A stretch of DNA of 64,000 nucleotides from Bryobacterales bacterium (GCA_020852175.1 JADZBH010000012.1:124001-188000), one strand, 5' to 3'; shown: positions 1 to 9,537, counted from the stretch's first letter. Notes: generated by a model not told the origin, from the letters alone. Numbers and translations are program-made.

Positions 1-476
1 TGAGCTGGGACGAACGCGCCCAGATGAACTTCGACCATCCTGGCGCGCTGGACTGGCCGCTGATGCGCGAGCATCTCGCGGAGTTGAAGGCGGGGCGTAC
101 GGTCGAGGTTCCCGTGTACAACTTCGCTCTGCACAACCGCGAATTGTATACGCACACCCTGCGGCCGGGCGCTTTCGTCATCGCCGAAGGGCTGCTGGGC
201 CTGCACGATCCGCATCTGCGCGCGCTGGCCGGCCTGACGGTGTATGTGGATACGCCTCCGGAGGTGTGCCTGCGCCGCCGCGTGGCGCGCGACGTGGCCG
301 AACGCAGCCGCACGGAAACCTCCGTGCGCGAGCAGTGGGAACACACCGTGTGGCCCATGGCGCGCGAATACATCCTGCCCTCGCGGCGCTGGGCCGCCAT
401 CACGGTGAGCGGCGAACAGGCATTAGAGGAAACCTCGGCGGCGGTCATTCGGGAACTGGAGCTGGCACATTCATGA
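1..476 (+). CDS. udk: Uridine kinase family protein, 5'-truncated by window edge
   Basis: The reading frame is open from base 3 and ends at TGA 474-476, so the start and the P-loop lie upstream of the window. The visible part begins SWDERAQMNFDHP, which matches the region after the P-loop in uridine kinases and related phosphoribulokinase-like proteins, where an N-[YF]-DHP motif precedes the substrate pocket. It continues with VEVPVYNF and a lid-like RRRVARD segment. The family phosphorylates uridine or cytidine with ATP or GTP in pyrimidine salvage. The stop overlaps the start of the next gene by 4 nt (ATGA). Because the P-loop cannot be seen, the substrate is only inferred from the family. 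Confidence 0.8.
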   Translation, partial: SWDERAQMNFDHPGALDWPLMREHLAELKAGRTVEVPVYNFALHNRELYTHTLRPGAFVIAEGLLGLHDPHLRALAGLTVYVDTPPEVCLRRRVARDVAERSRTETSVREQWEHTVWPMAREYILPSRRWAAITVSGEQALEETSAAVIRELELAHS

Positions 477-1885
477 ACAGACGGGAACACTTGCGGATTC
501 TGGCGGGAGCGGCGGCGGGGCTGGCGGCTCCAGCGCAAACGGACAGGCAGCCTCCGAACATCCTCTTTCTCTTCACCGACGATCAGCGGTTCTCCACGTT
601 GCACGCCTTGAACAATCCCGAGGTAAAGACCCCAACCATGGATGCCTTGATGGCACGCGGCACCACCTTCACCCGCGCCGGCATCATGGGCGGAACGGTG
701 CCCGCCGTCTGCGCGCCCAGCCGCGGCATGCTGATGACGGGACAAACGCTGTTCCACGTCCACCACAACCTCATCGATCCGAAATCACCGCCCGAAAAGC
801 GAAGGCCGTTCCACATGTGGCCGGAGGTGCTGCGCCAGCGCGGCTACGAGACCTTCTCCACCGGCAAGTGGCATAACGGCGAGAAGACCTGGGCCCGCTG
901 CTTCTCCCAGGGCGAGAACATCTTCTTCGGCGGCATGTCGGACCACCTTCAAGTGCCCGTGGCCGACTTCGACCCCTCCGGCGAGTATCCAAAGTCGAAG
1001 CGCTACATCGCCAAAGGTTTCTCCACGGAGATCTTCAGCGATTCGGCCATCCGTTTCCTGAAGAACCACAAGAGCGGCAAACCCTTCGCGCTCTATCTGC
1101 CCTATACCTCGCCGCACGATCCGCGCATGGCACCCAAGGATTTCGCGGACCTTTATTCGCCGGATAAAATCACGCTTCCCAGGAACTTCCTGCCCGAACA
1201 CCCGTTCGACAACGGAGAGATGAAAATCCGCGACGAGGCCCTGGCGCCATGGCCTCGCACACCTGAGTTGGTGCGCGAGCATATCGCCGCCTACTACGCC
1301 ATGATCACGCACGTCGACCATCACATGGGCCGCGTGCTGAAAGCGCTTGAAGAGAGCGGCCACGCCGGCAACACCATCGTCGTCTTCGCGGCGGACAACG
1401 GGCTCGCCGTGGGGCAGCATGGCCTGCTGGGCAAACAGAATCTGTATGAGCACTCCATGCGGGTGCCGCTCGTCATCGGCGGCCCGGGACTGCCCCGGGG
1501 CAGGCGTACCGATGCCTATGCCTATCTCCACGATCTCTTTCCCACGCTGTGCGAGCTGACCGGGACGGCCACGCCCGCCACGGTGGAAGGCAGCAGCCTC
1601 GCGCCGGTCATCCGGGGCGGCCAGGCCAAGGTGCGCGACTCCATGTTCTCCGCCTACCGCACCTTCCAGCGCGCCGTGAAGGACGACCGTTACAAGCTGA
1701 TTCGCTACAACGTGAACGGCCAGAGGACGACGCAACTTTTCGACCTTCGGACGGACCCACTCGAAATGCGCAACCTGGCGGAGGATGCCAGCCAGTCACG
1801 CCGCACCGGCGGTTTGAACCGCCTGTTGGGCGACTGGATGCGGAAGACGGACGATATCGCTCCCGCAACTGACTTCGTGTCGTAG
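473..1885 (+). CDS. Sulfatase 1, Tat-exported
   Basis: 470-residue sulfatase-family (alkaline phosphatase superfamily) protein. The start at 473 is chosen because it gives a twin-arginine leader (MNRREHLRILAGAAAG) and overlaps the uridine kinase stop by 4 nt; the frame is open further upstream only inside that gene. The signature CAPSR lies near residue 80, and its Cys is the residue converted to formylglycine in type I sulfatases. The metal-site FTDDQ lies near residue 35 and AADNG further on. The family hydrolyses sulfate esters; homology to choline- and heparan-type sulfatases does not fix the substrate. The leader predicts export to the periplasm. Confidence 0.9.
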   Translation: MNRREHLRILAGAAAGLAAPAQTDRQPPNILFLFTDDQRFSTLHALNNPEVKTPTMDALMARGTTFTRAGIMGGTVPAVCAPSRGMLMTGQTLFHVHHNLIDPKSPPEKRRPFHMWPEVLRQRGYETFSTGKWHNGEKTWARCFSQGENIFFGGMSDHLQVPVADFDPSGEYPKSKRYIAKGFSTEIFSDSAIRFLKNHKSGKPFALYLPYTSPHDPRMAPKDFADLYSPDKITLPRNFLPEHPFDNGEMKIRDEALAPWPRTPELVREHIAAYYAMITHVDHHMGRVLKALEESGHAGNTIVVFAADNGLAVGQHGLLGKQNLYEHSMRVPLVIGGPGLPRGRRTDAYAYLHDLFPTLCELTGTATPATVEGSSLAPVIRGGQAKVRDSMFSAYRTFQRAVKDDRYKLIRYNVNGQRTTQLFDLRTDPLEMRNLAEDASQSRRTGGLNRLLGDWMRKTDDIAPATDFVS

Positions 1886-1922
1886 TCTTCCCCGGCCCTG
1901 CCGCCCATGCCATAGTGGCTTC

Positions 1923-2759
1923 ATGTCCACATGGAACGAACGCCGGGCGGCCTTCCGGCGGCTACATGAGGCCGGTTGCTTCGTCATCCCCAATCCATGG
2001 GATGCCGGTAGCGCACGGATTCTCGAATCGCTCGGTTTTTCCGCGCTGGCCACCACCAGCGGCGGGGCCGCCTTCTCCCAGGCGCGGCCCGATGGCGGCG
2101 TGGCCGCCGACGTCATGCTGGCTCACATCGCGGCGCTCACGGCGAGCGTCGAACTTCCCATGAATGCCGACTTCGAGGATGGCTACGCCTCCGATGCCGC
2201 GGGCGTGGCGGCCAATGTCCGCCGCTGCCTGGAAACGGGTGTGGCCGGGCTCTCCATCGAGGACGCCACGGGCGACCCGAACCAGCCGCTCTACACCCTG
2301 GACACCGCCGTCGATCGCCTCCGCGCCGCGCGCCACGCCATCGACGAATCGGGTACAGGCGTGCTGCTTACCGGACGTGCCGAATGCTTCCTGGTGAGGG
2401 CGGCCAAACCGTTGGAGGAGTCTCTCCGCCGCCTCCGCGCCTATCGCGATGCGGGAGCCGACGTGCTGTACGCCCCTGGCGTGCGCACCCGCGACGAGAT
2501 CGCCGCCGTGGTCGAAGCCGCCCACCCCAAACCGGTGAACGTGTTGATCAGCGCCAACACCGGACTCTCGGTGGCCGATCTCGCCTCGCTCGGCGTACGC
2601 CGCGTCAGCCTTGGCTCGGCGCTGGCCCGGTGCGCCTGGGGCGGCTTTCTGCGCGCCGCCCGTGAGATCGCCACTCGCGGCGCCTTCACGGAACTGGACG
2701 GCGCCGAACCTTTCCCCGCGCTGAACGGATTCTTCGCCGGTGCGCCGCCGCGCGGCTGA
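1923..2759 (+). CDS. Isocitrate lyase/PEP mutase family protein
   Basis: 278 residues, without a signal peptide. The NPWDAGSARIL start, the ATTSGGAAFS segment and the Mg-site-like NADFEDGY are characteristic of the phosphoenolpyruvate mutase/isocitrate lyase TIM-barrel superfamily, followed by SIEDATG and a C-terminal VLISANTGLSVADL. The isocitrate-lyase KKCGH catalytic loop is not seen, so a true isocitrate lyase is unlikely. Members act on alpha-oxo acids (lyases, oxaloacetate decarboxylase, phosphonopyruvate mutase). No phosphonate genes lie nearby, so the reaction stays open. Confidence 0.85.
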   Translation: MSTWNERRAAFRRLHEAGCFVIPNPWDAGSARILESLGFSALATTSGGAAFSQARPDGGVAADVMLAHIAALTASVELPMNADFEDGYASDAAGVAANVRRCLETGVAGLSIEDATGDPNQPLYTLDTAVDRLRAARHAIDESGTGVLLTGRAECFLVRAAKPLEESLRRLRAYRDAGADVLYAPGVRTRDEIAAVVEAAHPKPVNVLISANTGLSVADLASLGVRRVSLGSALARCAWGGFLRAAREIATRGAFTELDGAEPFPALNGFFAGAPPRG

Positions 2760-2799
2760 TGCCGCTCCAAGTCCGGTATCCTGGCACCGGAGGAACGCC

Positions 2800-3975
2800 A
2801 TGCCGGATCATGCACCGCGCGACGAGCAGCCCGCCCGTCCGCTCACACTGCTCACCGAGGAAGAGCGGATGTTCCAGGAGGCCGTCCGGCGGTTTGCACG
2901 CGAGCAGATTCAACCCCACGTCCGCGCCATGGACGAGGAAGGGAAGTTCCGTCCCGCGTTGCTCGGCCAGATGTTCGAACTGGGCCTGATGTCCATCGAA
3001 ATTCCCGAGAGTTTCGGCGGGCAGGGCGGCACGTTCTTCCAATCGGTGCTGGCCATCGAGGAGATTGCCCGCGTCGATCCCTCCGCCGCCGTCATCGCCG
3101 ACGTGCAAAATACGCTGGTCATCAACGCCCTGCTGCGCTGGGGCAGCGGCGAACAGCAGGCCCGCTGGTTCCCCTCCATGACCAGCGGCACCGTGGGCAG
3201 CTACGCCCTGAGCGAGGCCGGCTCCGGCTCGGACGCCTTTGCCCTGGCCACGCGGGCCGAGGCGGTGGCCGGCGGCTGGCGTCTCACGGGCCGGAAGCTG
3301 TGGATCACCAATGCCGCCGAAGCCGGGCTGTTTCTCGTCTTCGCCAACGCCGACCCGGCCCAGGGGTACAAGGGCATCACCTGCTTCGTCGTCGAACGCG
3401 GCATGGAGGGTTTCACCGTCGGACGCAAGGAGGATAAGCTCGGCATCCGCGCCTCCTCCACCTGCGAACTGGTGCTCGACGGCGTCGTCGTGCCCCCGGC
3501 CAACGTGTTGGGCGAGGTGGGCAAGGGCTATAAGATCGCCATCGAGACGCTGAACGAGGGGCGCATCGCCATCGGCGGCCAGATGGTGGGTCTTGCCCAG
3601 GGCGCGCTGGACCATGCCCTCGCCTATTCCCGTGACCGCAAACAGTTCGGAAAACCCATCGCCGAGTTTCAGGGCGTTCAGTTCGATCTGGCCGAAATGG
3701 CAACCCAGGTCGAGGCGGCGCGTCTACTCACATATAATGCCGCCCGGTTGCGCGAAGCCGGCCGCCCGTTTCTTACCGAAGCGGCCATGGCCAAGTACTA
3801 TTCCAGCCAGATCGCCGAAACGGTAGCCAGCCAGGCTGTTGAAATTTTCGGCGGCGTTGGCTTCACAAAGGATTACCCTGTAGAGAAGCTGTACCGTGAT
3901 GCCAAGATCGGACGGATCTATGAGGGCACGTCCAACATGCAACGGCTGACCATTGCCAAACAGATCTTGAGGTAG
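2800..3975 (+). CDS. Acyl-CoA dehydrogenase
   Basis: 391 residues, the usual length for a soluble acyl-CoA dehydrogenase. The start at 2800 is supported by GGAGG at 2789-2793; the frame is open further upstream but would run back into the preceding gene. FAD-binding motif YALSEAGSGSD lies near residue 125, WITNA follows, and RKQFGKPIAEFQ marks the C-terminal helical domain. IYEGTSNMQR near the end carries the Glu that serves as catalytic base in short-chain and butyryl-CoA dehydrogenases. It oxidises acyl-CoA to enoyl-CoA with FAD, passing electrons to ETF. It lies 3 nt before the next gene, with which it is probably co-transcribed. Confidence 0.93.
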   Translation: MPDHAPRDEQPARPLTLLTEEERMFQEAVRRFAREQIQPHVRAMDEEGKFRPALLGQMFELGLMSIEIPESFGGQGGTFFQSVLAIEEIARVDPSAAVIADVQNTLVINALLRWGSGEQQARWFPSMTSGTVGSYALSEAGSGSDAFALATRAEAVAGGWRLTGRKLWITNAAEAGLFLVFANADPAQGYKGITCFVVERGMEGFTVGRKEDKLGIRASSTCELVLDGVVVPPANVLGEVGKGYKIAIETLNEGRIAIGGQMVGLAQGALDHALAYSRDRKQFGKPIAEFQGVQFDLAEMATQVEAARLLTYNAARLREAGRPFLTEAAMAKYYSSQIAETVASQAVEIFGGVGFTKDYPVEKLYRDAKIGRIYEGTSNMQRLTIAKQILR

Positions 3976-3978
3976 ACC

Positions 3979-4782
3979 ATGAAACACCTGTTCGCCTGCC
4001 TGATGCTGCTCGCGCTTCCCGCCCTGCCGCAGGGCTTCCGCGAAGCCGCCGCAAGCGACCTGAGCGATACCCGCATCCAGGAAATCATCACTCGCTTTGC
4101 CACCAACGAGGCCAACTTCGCCAAAGCCCGCGAGGCCTACACCTACCGGCAAACCGCCCGTGTCCAGGTGCTCGACGCCGGCGGCCGGGCCGCCGAACGC
4201 TACGAAATCGTCTCCGACATCATTTTCACCTCCGACGGCAAACGCACCGAACGGGTCGTCCGCGCTCCGGTCTCCACGCTCCAATCCATCCAACTCACGC
4301 CGGAAGACGAGCAGGATCTCCGCAGCGTCCAGCCCTTCGTGCTCACCATCAACGACATCGACAAGTATTACGTCCGCTACCTGGGACGCGAAAAACTGGA
4401 TGAAATCCCCTGCTTCGCCTTTGCCGTGCGGCCCAAGAAAATGGAGCCTGGCCAGCGCTACTTCGCCGGCATCGTCTGGGTGGACGACAAGGATCTCCAG
4501 ATCGTGAAAAGCTACGGGCGCGGCGTCGGCGTCAAGAAAAAGGGGTTCGACAACCAGTTCCCCAAGTTTGAAACCTACCGCGAGCAGATCGACGGCAAGT
4601 TCTGGTTCCCCACTTACACGATCGCCAACGATACGCTGCACTTCGAATCGGGTCCCGTGCGCATCCGCATGACGGTGAAGTACGAGGACTACAAACAGTT
4701 CGGCACCGATATCAAGATCACCTTTGGCGATCCCGTTACCGGTGAAACCGGCAAGAAGCCGGAGGAGAAGAAGCAACCGTAA
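3979..4782 (+). CDS. Exported LolA-like (outer membrane lipoprotein-sorting type) protein
   Basis: 267 residues beginning with a clear Sec signal peptide (MKHLFACLMLLALPALPQ). The mature part reads as one beta-rich domain: YTYRQTARVQVLD, then strand-like segments ending TYREQIDGKFWFPTYT and a low-complexity KKPEEKKQP tail. This pattern matches the secreted proteins in Acidobacteria that are commonly annotated as outer membrane lipoprotein-sorting proteins and relate to the LolA/LolB half-barrel. A lipid-carrier role is only inferred. It is separated by 3 nt from the acyl-CoA dehydrogenase gene. Confidence 0.65.
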   Translation: MKHLFACLMLLALPALPQGFREAAASDLSDTRIQEIITRFATNEANFAKAREAYTYRQTARVQVLDAGGRAAERYEIVSDIIFTSDGKRTERVVRAPVSTLQSIQLTPEDEQDLRSVQPFVLTINDIDKYYVRYLGREKLDEIPCFAFAVRPKKMEPGQRYFAGIVWVDDKDLQIVKSYGRGVGVKKKGFDNQFPKFETYREQIDGKFWFPTYTIANDTLHFESGPVRIRMTVKYEDYKQFGTDIKITFGDPVTGETGKKPEEKKQP

Positions 4783-4800
4783 CCCCGGGAGGGGGTGCGC

Positions 4801-5274
4801 ATGTCGATCTACATCAAGTTCGAGGGAGGAAAGCCGCCCATCCGCGGAGGTGCAACGAAAGGAAAGCACATAGGTTGGCTGGAACTGGATTCCCTGAGCG
4901 TCTCTACATCGCGCACCTTAGGTGTATCCGGCTCCAACGGAGTCACTCGTACAGTTGGCAGCGGAATGGCGAGCGAGGTCACCGGCGCAACTTCAGTACC
5001 GGGGGCAATGCGCGACCTCTTCGACGCGTGCGCCCAGGGGACCAGCTATACCACGGTCACCATCGAGTTCTGGAAGGACGGCGGCGACGGCCCGGTGCTC
5101 ACCTATAACTTGCAGGACGTCTTTGTAACCTCGGTCCAATTCAGCAGCGGCGGGCAGGTCCCCTCCACGATGTTTTCGTTGAGCTATGCCAAGGTCAGCT
5201 ACAACATCCCCGGTCCCCCGGAGGGTAAGTCGGCCAGCCTGATGCAGTTCGATATCGACAGAGCGCTGGCCTGA
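4801..5274 (+). CDS. hcp: Hcp family type VI secretion tube/effector protein
   Basis: 157 residues, the normal Hcp length. The protein opens MSIYIKFEG and contains GWLELDSLSVSTSR, a [ST]-x-[ST]-R element common in the first strands of Hcp, with TVTIEFWKDG and SSGGQVPSTMFSLSYAKV in the later strands. Hcp forms hexameric rings that stack into the tube of type VI secretion systems and can carry effectors. The ATG at 4801 is favoured over an in-frame GTG at 4795 because the purine-rich GGGAGGGGG (4787-4795) then sits at normal distance. No other T6SS gene is present in the window, so this is an orphan Hcp. It converges on the hydrolase gene ending at 5295. Confidence 0.88.
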   Translation: MSIYIKFEGGKPPIRGGATKGKHIGWLELDSLSVSTSRTLGVSGSNGVTRTVGSGMASEVTGATSVPGAMRDLFDACAQGTSYTTVTIEFWKDGGDGPVLTYNLQDVFVTSVQFSSGGQVPSTMFSLSYAKVSYNIPGPPEGKSASLMQFDIDRALA

Positions 5275-5294
5275 ACCAGGGCCGGAGCGTCCTA

Positions 5295-6209
5295 TCACGG
5301 TTTCGATCCCGGCAGCACACGCTCCCAGATGGGCCGCAAGAATCCGCCATTGGACTGGTAGATTTCAACGGTCGTGTAGCCGCGCGACACAATCTGCTGA
5401 TACGCGCCCGCATTCCCGTCCACCGTGGACACCGACTTCCCGGTCGAGTCCACGATTACGAAATGATGGTTCAGCTTTTTCCCGCCCACCATCATTTTGA
5501 TACCCAGGTCGCCCTTCATCGGCTGTTCGCCCGGAAGCAGAAGACGGAACTCATCGCTGTCCTTGGGCTTTCCCGGCGTCCAACGAAGGGGCCAGGGCGA
5601 AAGGCGCAATCCGGCCATCTTGCAGCAGTACAACGCGAAGATACCGCACCAGGAGGGCAGGTCGGTCTGGTTCCGCTCCTCGGACGTGTGTGGCCTTTGG
5701 TACATTTGTTCGGCCTTTACCGTGATGGATGGACACTTCGCCGCCGAAGCCGCGCCCGCCACCGTGAAGATCGCCGCCAGTTGCAAGCCGCCCTGCCGCG
5801 CCCGCGTCGCCGGATTGGCGCATAGGGACCCGGCAATCTTCGCGCTTCCCATGTGCAGCTTCGGATCAAACCCTCCGAAAATGGCCGCCTGATCGTTGGC
5901 CACCGCGGCAATCGTCTCCCGCGCCGCCATCTCTCCGGCGGGCGGGATGAATGCCTCCACCACGGCCGGCCCGTGCCGATTGATCAACTCCAGAAGTTTC
6001 TCCCATGTGAACGGACCCGCCACCCCATCCTGCGACAACTGGTTCTGGCCCTGGAACTCCTTCACCCGCTGCCGCGTTTTCGAGCCGAACAGCCCATCCA
6101 CGGCAAGAGTTTCCAATTGAGTGGGCAGTTGATTCAACAGCGTTTGCAAATACCGTACCGCCGTTCCCACCGCGCCTATTTGAAGGAGCGGCTGTTTGGC
6201 TGCACTCAT
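5295..6209 (-). CDS. Peptidoglycan-binding domain protein with Cys-His hydrolase domain
   Basis: 304 residues with no signal peptide. Residues about 8-72 form a PG_binding_1 domain (LQIGAVGTAVRYLQTLL ... DGLFGSKTRQRVKEFQ). The C-terminal half looks like a CHAP or NlpC/P60-type fold: Cys188 in WCGIFALYCC starts a helix, as the nucleophile does in those families, and NHHFVIVDS (His248/249) followed by TVDGNAG supplies a likely His and Asp/Asn. The start at 6209 is chosen because GGAGGT lies 8 nt upstream; an upstream in-frame ATG at 6233 lacks this. It ends 20 nt from the convergent hcp gene. It may be a peptidoglycan amidase or endopeptidase. The lack of a leader fits either a T6SS cargo or a cytoplasmic protein released by another route. 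Confidence 0.7.
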   Translation of the reverse strand: MSAAKQPLLQIGAVGTAVRYLQTLLNQLPTQLETLAVDGLFGSKTRQRVKEFQGQNQLSQDGVAGPFTWEKLLELINRHGPAVVEAFIPPAGEMAARETIAAVANDQAAIFGGFDPKLHMGSAKIAGSLCANPATRARQGGLQLAAIFTVAGAASAAKCPSITVKAEQMYQRPHTSEERNQTDLPSWCGIFALYCCKMAGLRLSPWPLRWTPGKPKDSDEFRLLLPGEQPMKGDLGIKMMVGGKKLNHHFVIVDSTGKSVSTVDGNAGAYQQIVSRGYTTVEIYQSNGGFLRPIWERVLPGSKP

Positions 6210-6403
6210 TCTCCGATACCTCCGTGCCGTCATCCTACCGCGAATCCCGCGGTCTGAACAAACGGCGAACGTGAGGGCCTTCTTTCCGAGGCTCCCTCCA
6301 CCTTCGCCTCCCCCTGGTCGCCGTTCAAGCCGTAAAATTCACCAAACAGTCGGGCTTGGTGGAGCCCATCCCCCCGCCATGGTTAAATGGGACGTTCGGC
6401 ACT

Positions 6404-7435
6404 ATGCACCGTTCCTCCCTGCGGCGTCGATGGATCGCCGCTTCGCGCCGTTTGCGCGAATTCAAGATGATCGCCAAAGGGCTGGCCTCCACGGACCACC
6501 CTGTCCTGGCGCATATCATCCCCATCCGGCGGTGTAACCTCTCCTGCACCTACTGCAACGAGTTCGATGATTTTTCCAAGCCGGTTCCCACCGAAACCAT
6601 GCTCCGGCGCATCGACCACCTCGGCCGGCTGGGCACTACCGTCATCACGGTGAGCGGCGGCGAGCCCCTGCTCCACCCCGAACTCGATCTGATCATCGCC
6701 CGCATCCGCTCCACAGGCGCCCTGGCCGGAATGATCACCAACGGCTACCTCCTGGTCCCGGACCGCATCCGCTCGCTCAATCGAGCCGGGCTCGACCACA
6801 TGCAGATCTCCATCGACAACGTCATGCCCGACGAGGTGTCGAAGAAGAGCCTCAAGGTTCTCGACAAGAAGCTCCAAATGCTCGCCGAGCACGCCGAATT
6901 CCACATCAACATCAACTCCGTGGTCGGCGGCGGCATCAACACCCCCGAGGATGCCCTCACCGTGTCCAAACGGGCCATCGAACTGGGCTTCACCTCAACG
7001 GTCGGCATCATCCACGACGGCACCGGACAACTCCGCCCCCTGGGCGAGCGCGAGCGCAAGGTCTACACCGCCATCAAGGAGTTCGAAAAGAGCAGCTACT
7101 CCCGCTTCAACCGTTTTCAGGAAGCGATTGCCGACGGCCGCCCGAACGACTGGCGCTGCCGTGCCGGCGGACGCTATCTCTATGTCTGCGAAGATGGGCT
7201 CGTCCACTACTGCTCCCAGCAGCGCGGCTACCCCGGCAAACCCATAGAACAGTACACTCTCGAAGATATCCGGCGCGAGTACCAGACCGAAAAAGGGTGC
7301 GCTCCGCACTGCACGGTCAGTTGCGTCCACCAGGTGTCGCTATTCGATGGTTGGCGCGATCCCCAAACCCTGCCGCCCAGCGACCCGGACCTCGCCGGCG
7401 CCCCACTCATTCAGATCGAATCGGCCCGCCGTTAA
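6404..7435 (+). CDS. Radical SAM protein with C-terminal Cys-rich region
   Basis: 343 residues from the ATG at 6404. Other possible starts are TTG 6356 and ATG 6467; no Shine-Dalgarno decides. CNLSCTYC near residue 45 is the CxxxCxxC site that binds the [4Fe-4S] cluster and SAM, and [11 protein letters not shown] is the SAM-contact GGEP motif. The C-terminus has a second set of cysteines ([24 protein letters not shown]), resembling a SPASM-type auxiliary cluster region. Radical SAM enzymes of this layout often modify peptides or proteins, but no precursor peptide gene is visible nearby. Activation of the neighbouring sulfatases is conceivable but unsupported. The substrate is unknown. Confidence 0.8.
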   Translation: MHRSSLRRRWIAASRRLREFKMIAKGLASTDHPVLAHIIPIRRCNLSCTYCNEFDDFSKPVPTETMLRRIDHLGRLGTTVITVSGGEPLLHPELDLIIARIRSTGALAGMITNGYLLVPDRIRSLNRAGLDHMQISIDNVMPDEVSKKSLKVLDKKLQMLAEHAEFHININSVVGGGINTPEDALTVSKRAIELGFTSTVGIIHDGTGQLRPLGERERKVYTAIKEFEKSSYSRFNRFQEAIADGRPNDWRCRAGGRYLYVCEDGLVHYCSQQRGYPGKPIEQYTLEDIRREYQTEKGCAPHCTVSCVHQVSLFDGWRDPQTLPPSDPDLAGAPLIQIESARR

Positions 7436-7488
7436 CCCTCGCTCGCCCGCGGCTTCCCTCCCGGACCGCTGTGCTAGTGTAGGCGGGA

Positions 7489-9537
7489 ATGTTCCTCTAT
7501 GCGGTCGCGATTTTCCTCAGCGCCTTCCTCCTATTTCAGGTCCAACCCATCATCGCCCGCATCATTCTGAGCTGGTTTGGCGGCACGGCCGCTGTGTGGA
7601 CCACATGCATGCTCTTTTTCCAGATGGGCCTGCTGGCCGGCTACTTCTACTCCCACTCGCTCATCAACCGCCTCTCCCCACGCGCCCAAAGCCTGCTGCA
7701 CGCCGGCCTCCTGCTGGCCAGCCTCGCCGCGCTGCCCATTCTTCCCGGCGAAGGCTGGAAGCCCTCCGGCACGGAAAACCCCACCATACGCATCCTGCTC
7801 CTGCTGGCCGCCACGGTCGGCCTGCCCTATCTGCTGCTTTCCACCACCTCGCCGCTGCTCCAGGCCTGGTACGCGCGTTCGGGACAGGGCGTCATGCCCT
7901 ACCGGCTGTTTGCCCTCTCCAATCTCGGCTCCATGCTGGCCCTGCTTACCTACCCGCCCCTGATCGAGCCCAATATGCCTACACGCATGCAGGCCTATGT
8001 CTGGTCGGGCGGCTACGTCCTGTTCGCCGTGCTCACCGGCTACCTGGCCTATAGAGGACGCACCGGCGCCTTGCCCGCCGCCGGATCCTCCGCCGCTGCT
8101 GAGGATCAACCCGAGGCCAGACCCACGTCGAGCTTGAAACTTCTCTGGATCGCCCTGGCCGCCTGTCCCTCCATGCTCATGCTGGCCATCACCAACCACA
8201 TGTCGCAGGATGTCGCCGCCATCCCCTTCCTTTGGGTCCTGCCGCTCAGTCTCTACCTGCTCAGCTTCATCCTCACCTTCGATGCCCGCGGCTGGTACCA
8301 GCGCAATATCTTTCTGGTTTTGCTGGCCCCCGGCCTCGGCGGCATGGCCTATCTCCAGTGGGCCCACGCGAGCGAGTTGAAGATGCAGTGGACCATTGCC
8401 GCCCTTTCGGCCGGTTTCTTCATCTGCTGCATGGTGTGTCATGGCGAACTGGCGGCCCGCAAGCCCGCTCCGCGCTATCTCACCTCCTTCTACCTTGCCC
8501 TCAGCATCGGCGGCGCGCTCGGCGGCCTGTTTGTCGGCGTCGTGGCCCCCTACCTGTTCCGGAACTATTTCGAACTGCCGATCGCGCTCGGATTTTGCGG
8601 ACTGCTCGCCTACATCGTCGCCGTCGAAGAACCGGGCCTCTCCTGGCGGCAGGCCGCGGCCAGCGTCCCTGCCTTTTCACTGCTCGCCGGCATGGCCGGT
8701 CTCTGGATCTTCCTTGGCCGCAGCATTAACGACAGCGTTGAAGGCTATCACCTGGTGACCCGCAATTTCTATGGCACCCTGCGCGTCCGGCAAACCGGCG
8801 ACGGCAGCAACTGGGAAGACTACAAAACCCTTCTCCACGGCGCCATCAACCACGGCGAACAGTGGCTTCATCCCGCCCGCCGCCGTGAACTGCTCACCTA
8901 TTACTGCGCCGACACCGGCATTGGCCGCGCCATGCGCGTCCGCACCGAGGGGGTTCCTCAGAAGGCCGGCGTGCTCGGGCTTGGCGCCGGAACCATGGCC
9001 GCCTTCGGCCGCGCCGGCGACGATTACACCTTTTACGAAATCAACCCCGTCGTCCCCAAAATCGCCAATGAAGAGTTCACCTTCTACCCCGACTGCCCGG
9101 CGCGCAAGCGCATCGTCATGGGCGACGGCCGCCTTTCGCTGGAACGCCAGCCCCCGCAAAACTTCGATGTCCTCATGATGGACGCCTTCTCCGGCGACTC
9201 CATCCCCGTCCACCTCGTCACCAAGGAGGCTTTTCAACTCTATTTCCGCCACCTCAAGCCCACCGGCTACCTGGTGATGCACATCTCGAACAAATTTCTC
9301 GATCTGGAACCCGTTCTCGCCCGCGTGGCCGTCGAACTCGGCAAAGCTGCCCTGCTTGTCGAGACCAATGAGGACGAATCGGGCGATTGTTTTGGAACCA
9401 CATTCGTCGTCATGGCCCACACGGCGGACGCATTTCAGGCCAAACCCTTCCTGAACGCAGGCGCGCCGCCCAAGCCCAAAGCCGGCGTGGCCGCCTGGAC
9501 CGACGACTATTCCAATCTCTTCCGCATCCTGAAGTGA
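7489..9537 (+). CDS. Fused membrane transporter-like / spermidine synthase-like protein
   Basis: 682 residues. Residues 1 to about 405 hold roughly ten to twelve hydrophobic segments beginning MFLYAVAIFLSAFLLFQVQPI, typical of the fused MFS/spermidine synthase family. The C-terminal third is a Rossmann-type aminopropyl/methyltransferase-like domain: GVLGLGAGTMAAFG is the nucleotide-binding loop, YEINP follows the second strand, and LMMDAFSGDSIPVHL is the DAF region. Soluble spermidine synthases make spermidine from putrescine and decarboxylated SAM; the reaction of the membrane-fused forms is not established. No polyamine pathway gene is adjacent. Confidence 0.85.
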   Translation: MFLYAVAIFLSAFLLFQVQPIIARIILSWFGGTAAVWTTCMLFFQMGLLAGYFYSHSLINRLSPRAQSLLHAGLLLASLAALPILPGEGWKPSGTENPTIRILLLLAATVGLPYLLLSTTSPLLQAWYARSGQGVMPYRLFALSNLGSMLALLTYPPLIEPNMPTRMQAYVWSGGYVLFAVLTGYLAYRGRTGALPAAGSSAAAEDQPEARPTSSLKLLWIALAACPSMLMLAITNHMSQDVAAIPFLWVLPLSLYLLSFILTFDARGWYQRNIFLVLLAPGLGGMAYLQWAHASELKMQWTIAALSAGFFICCMVCHGELAARKPAPRYLTSFYLALSIGGALGGLFVGVVAPYLFRNYFELPIALGFCGLLAYIVAVEEPGLSWRQAAASVPAFSLLAGMAGLWIFLGRSINDSVEGYHLVTRNFYGTLRVRQTGDGSNWEDYKTLLHGAINHGEQWLHPARRRELLTYYCADTGIGRAMRVRTEGVPQKAGVLGLGAGTMAAFGRAGDDYTFYEINPVVPKIANEEFTFYPDCPARKRIVMGDGRLSLERQPPQNFDVLMMDAFSGDSIPVHLVTKEAFQLYFRHLKPTGYLVMHISNKFLDLEPVLARVAVELGKAALLVETNEDESGDCFGTTFVVMAHTADAFQAKPFLNAGAPPKPKAGVAAWTDDYSNLFRILK

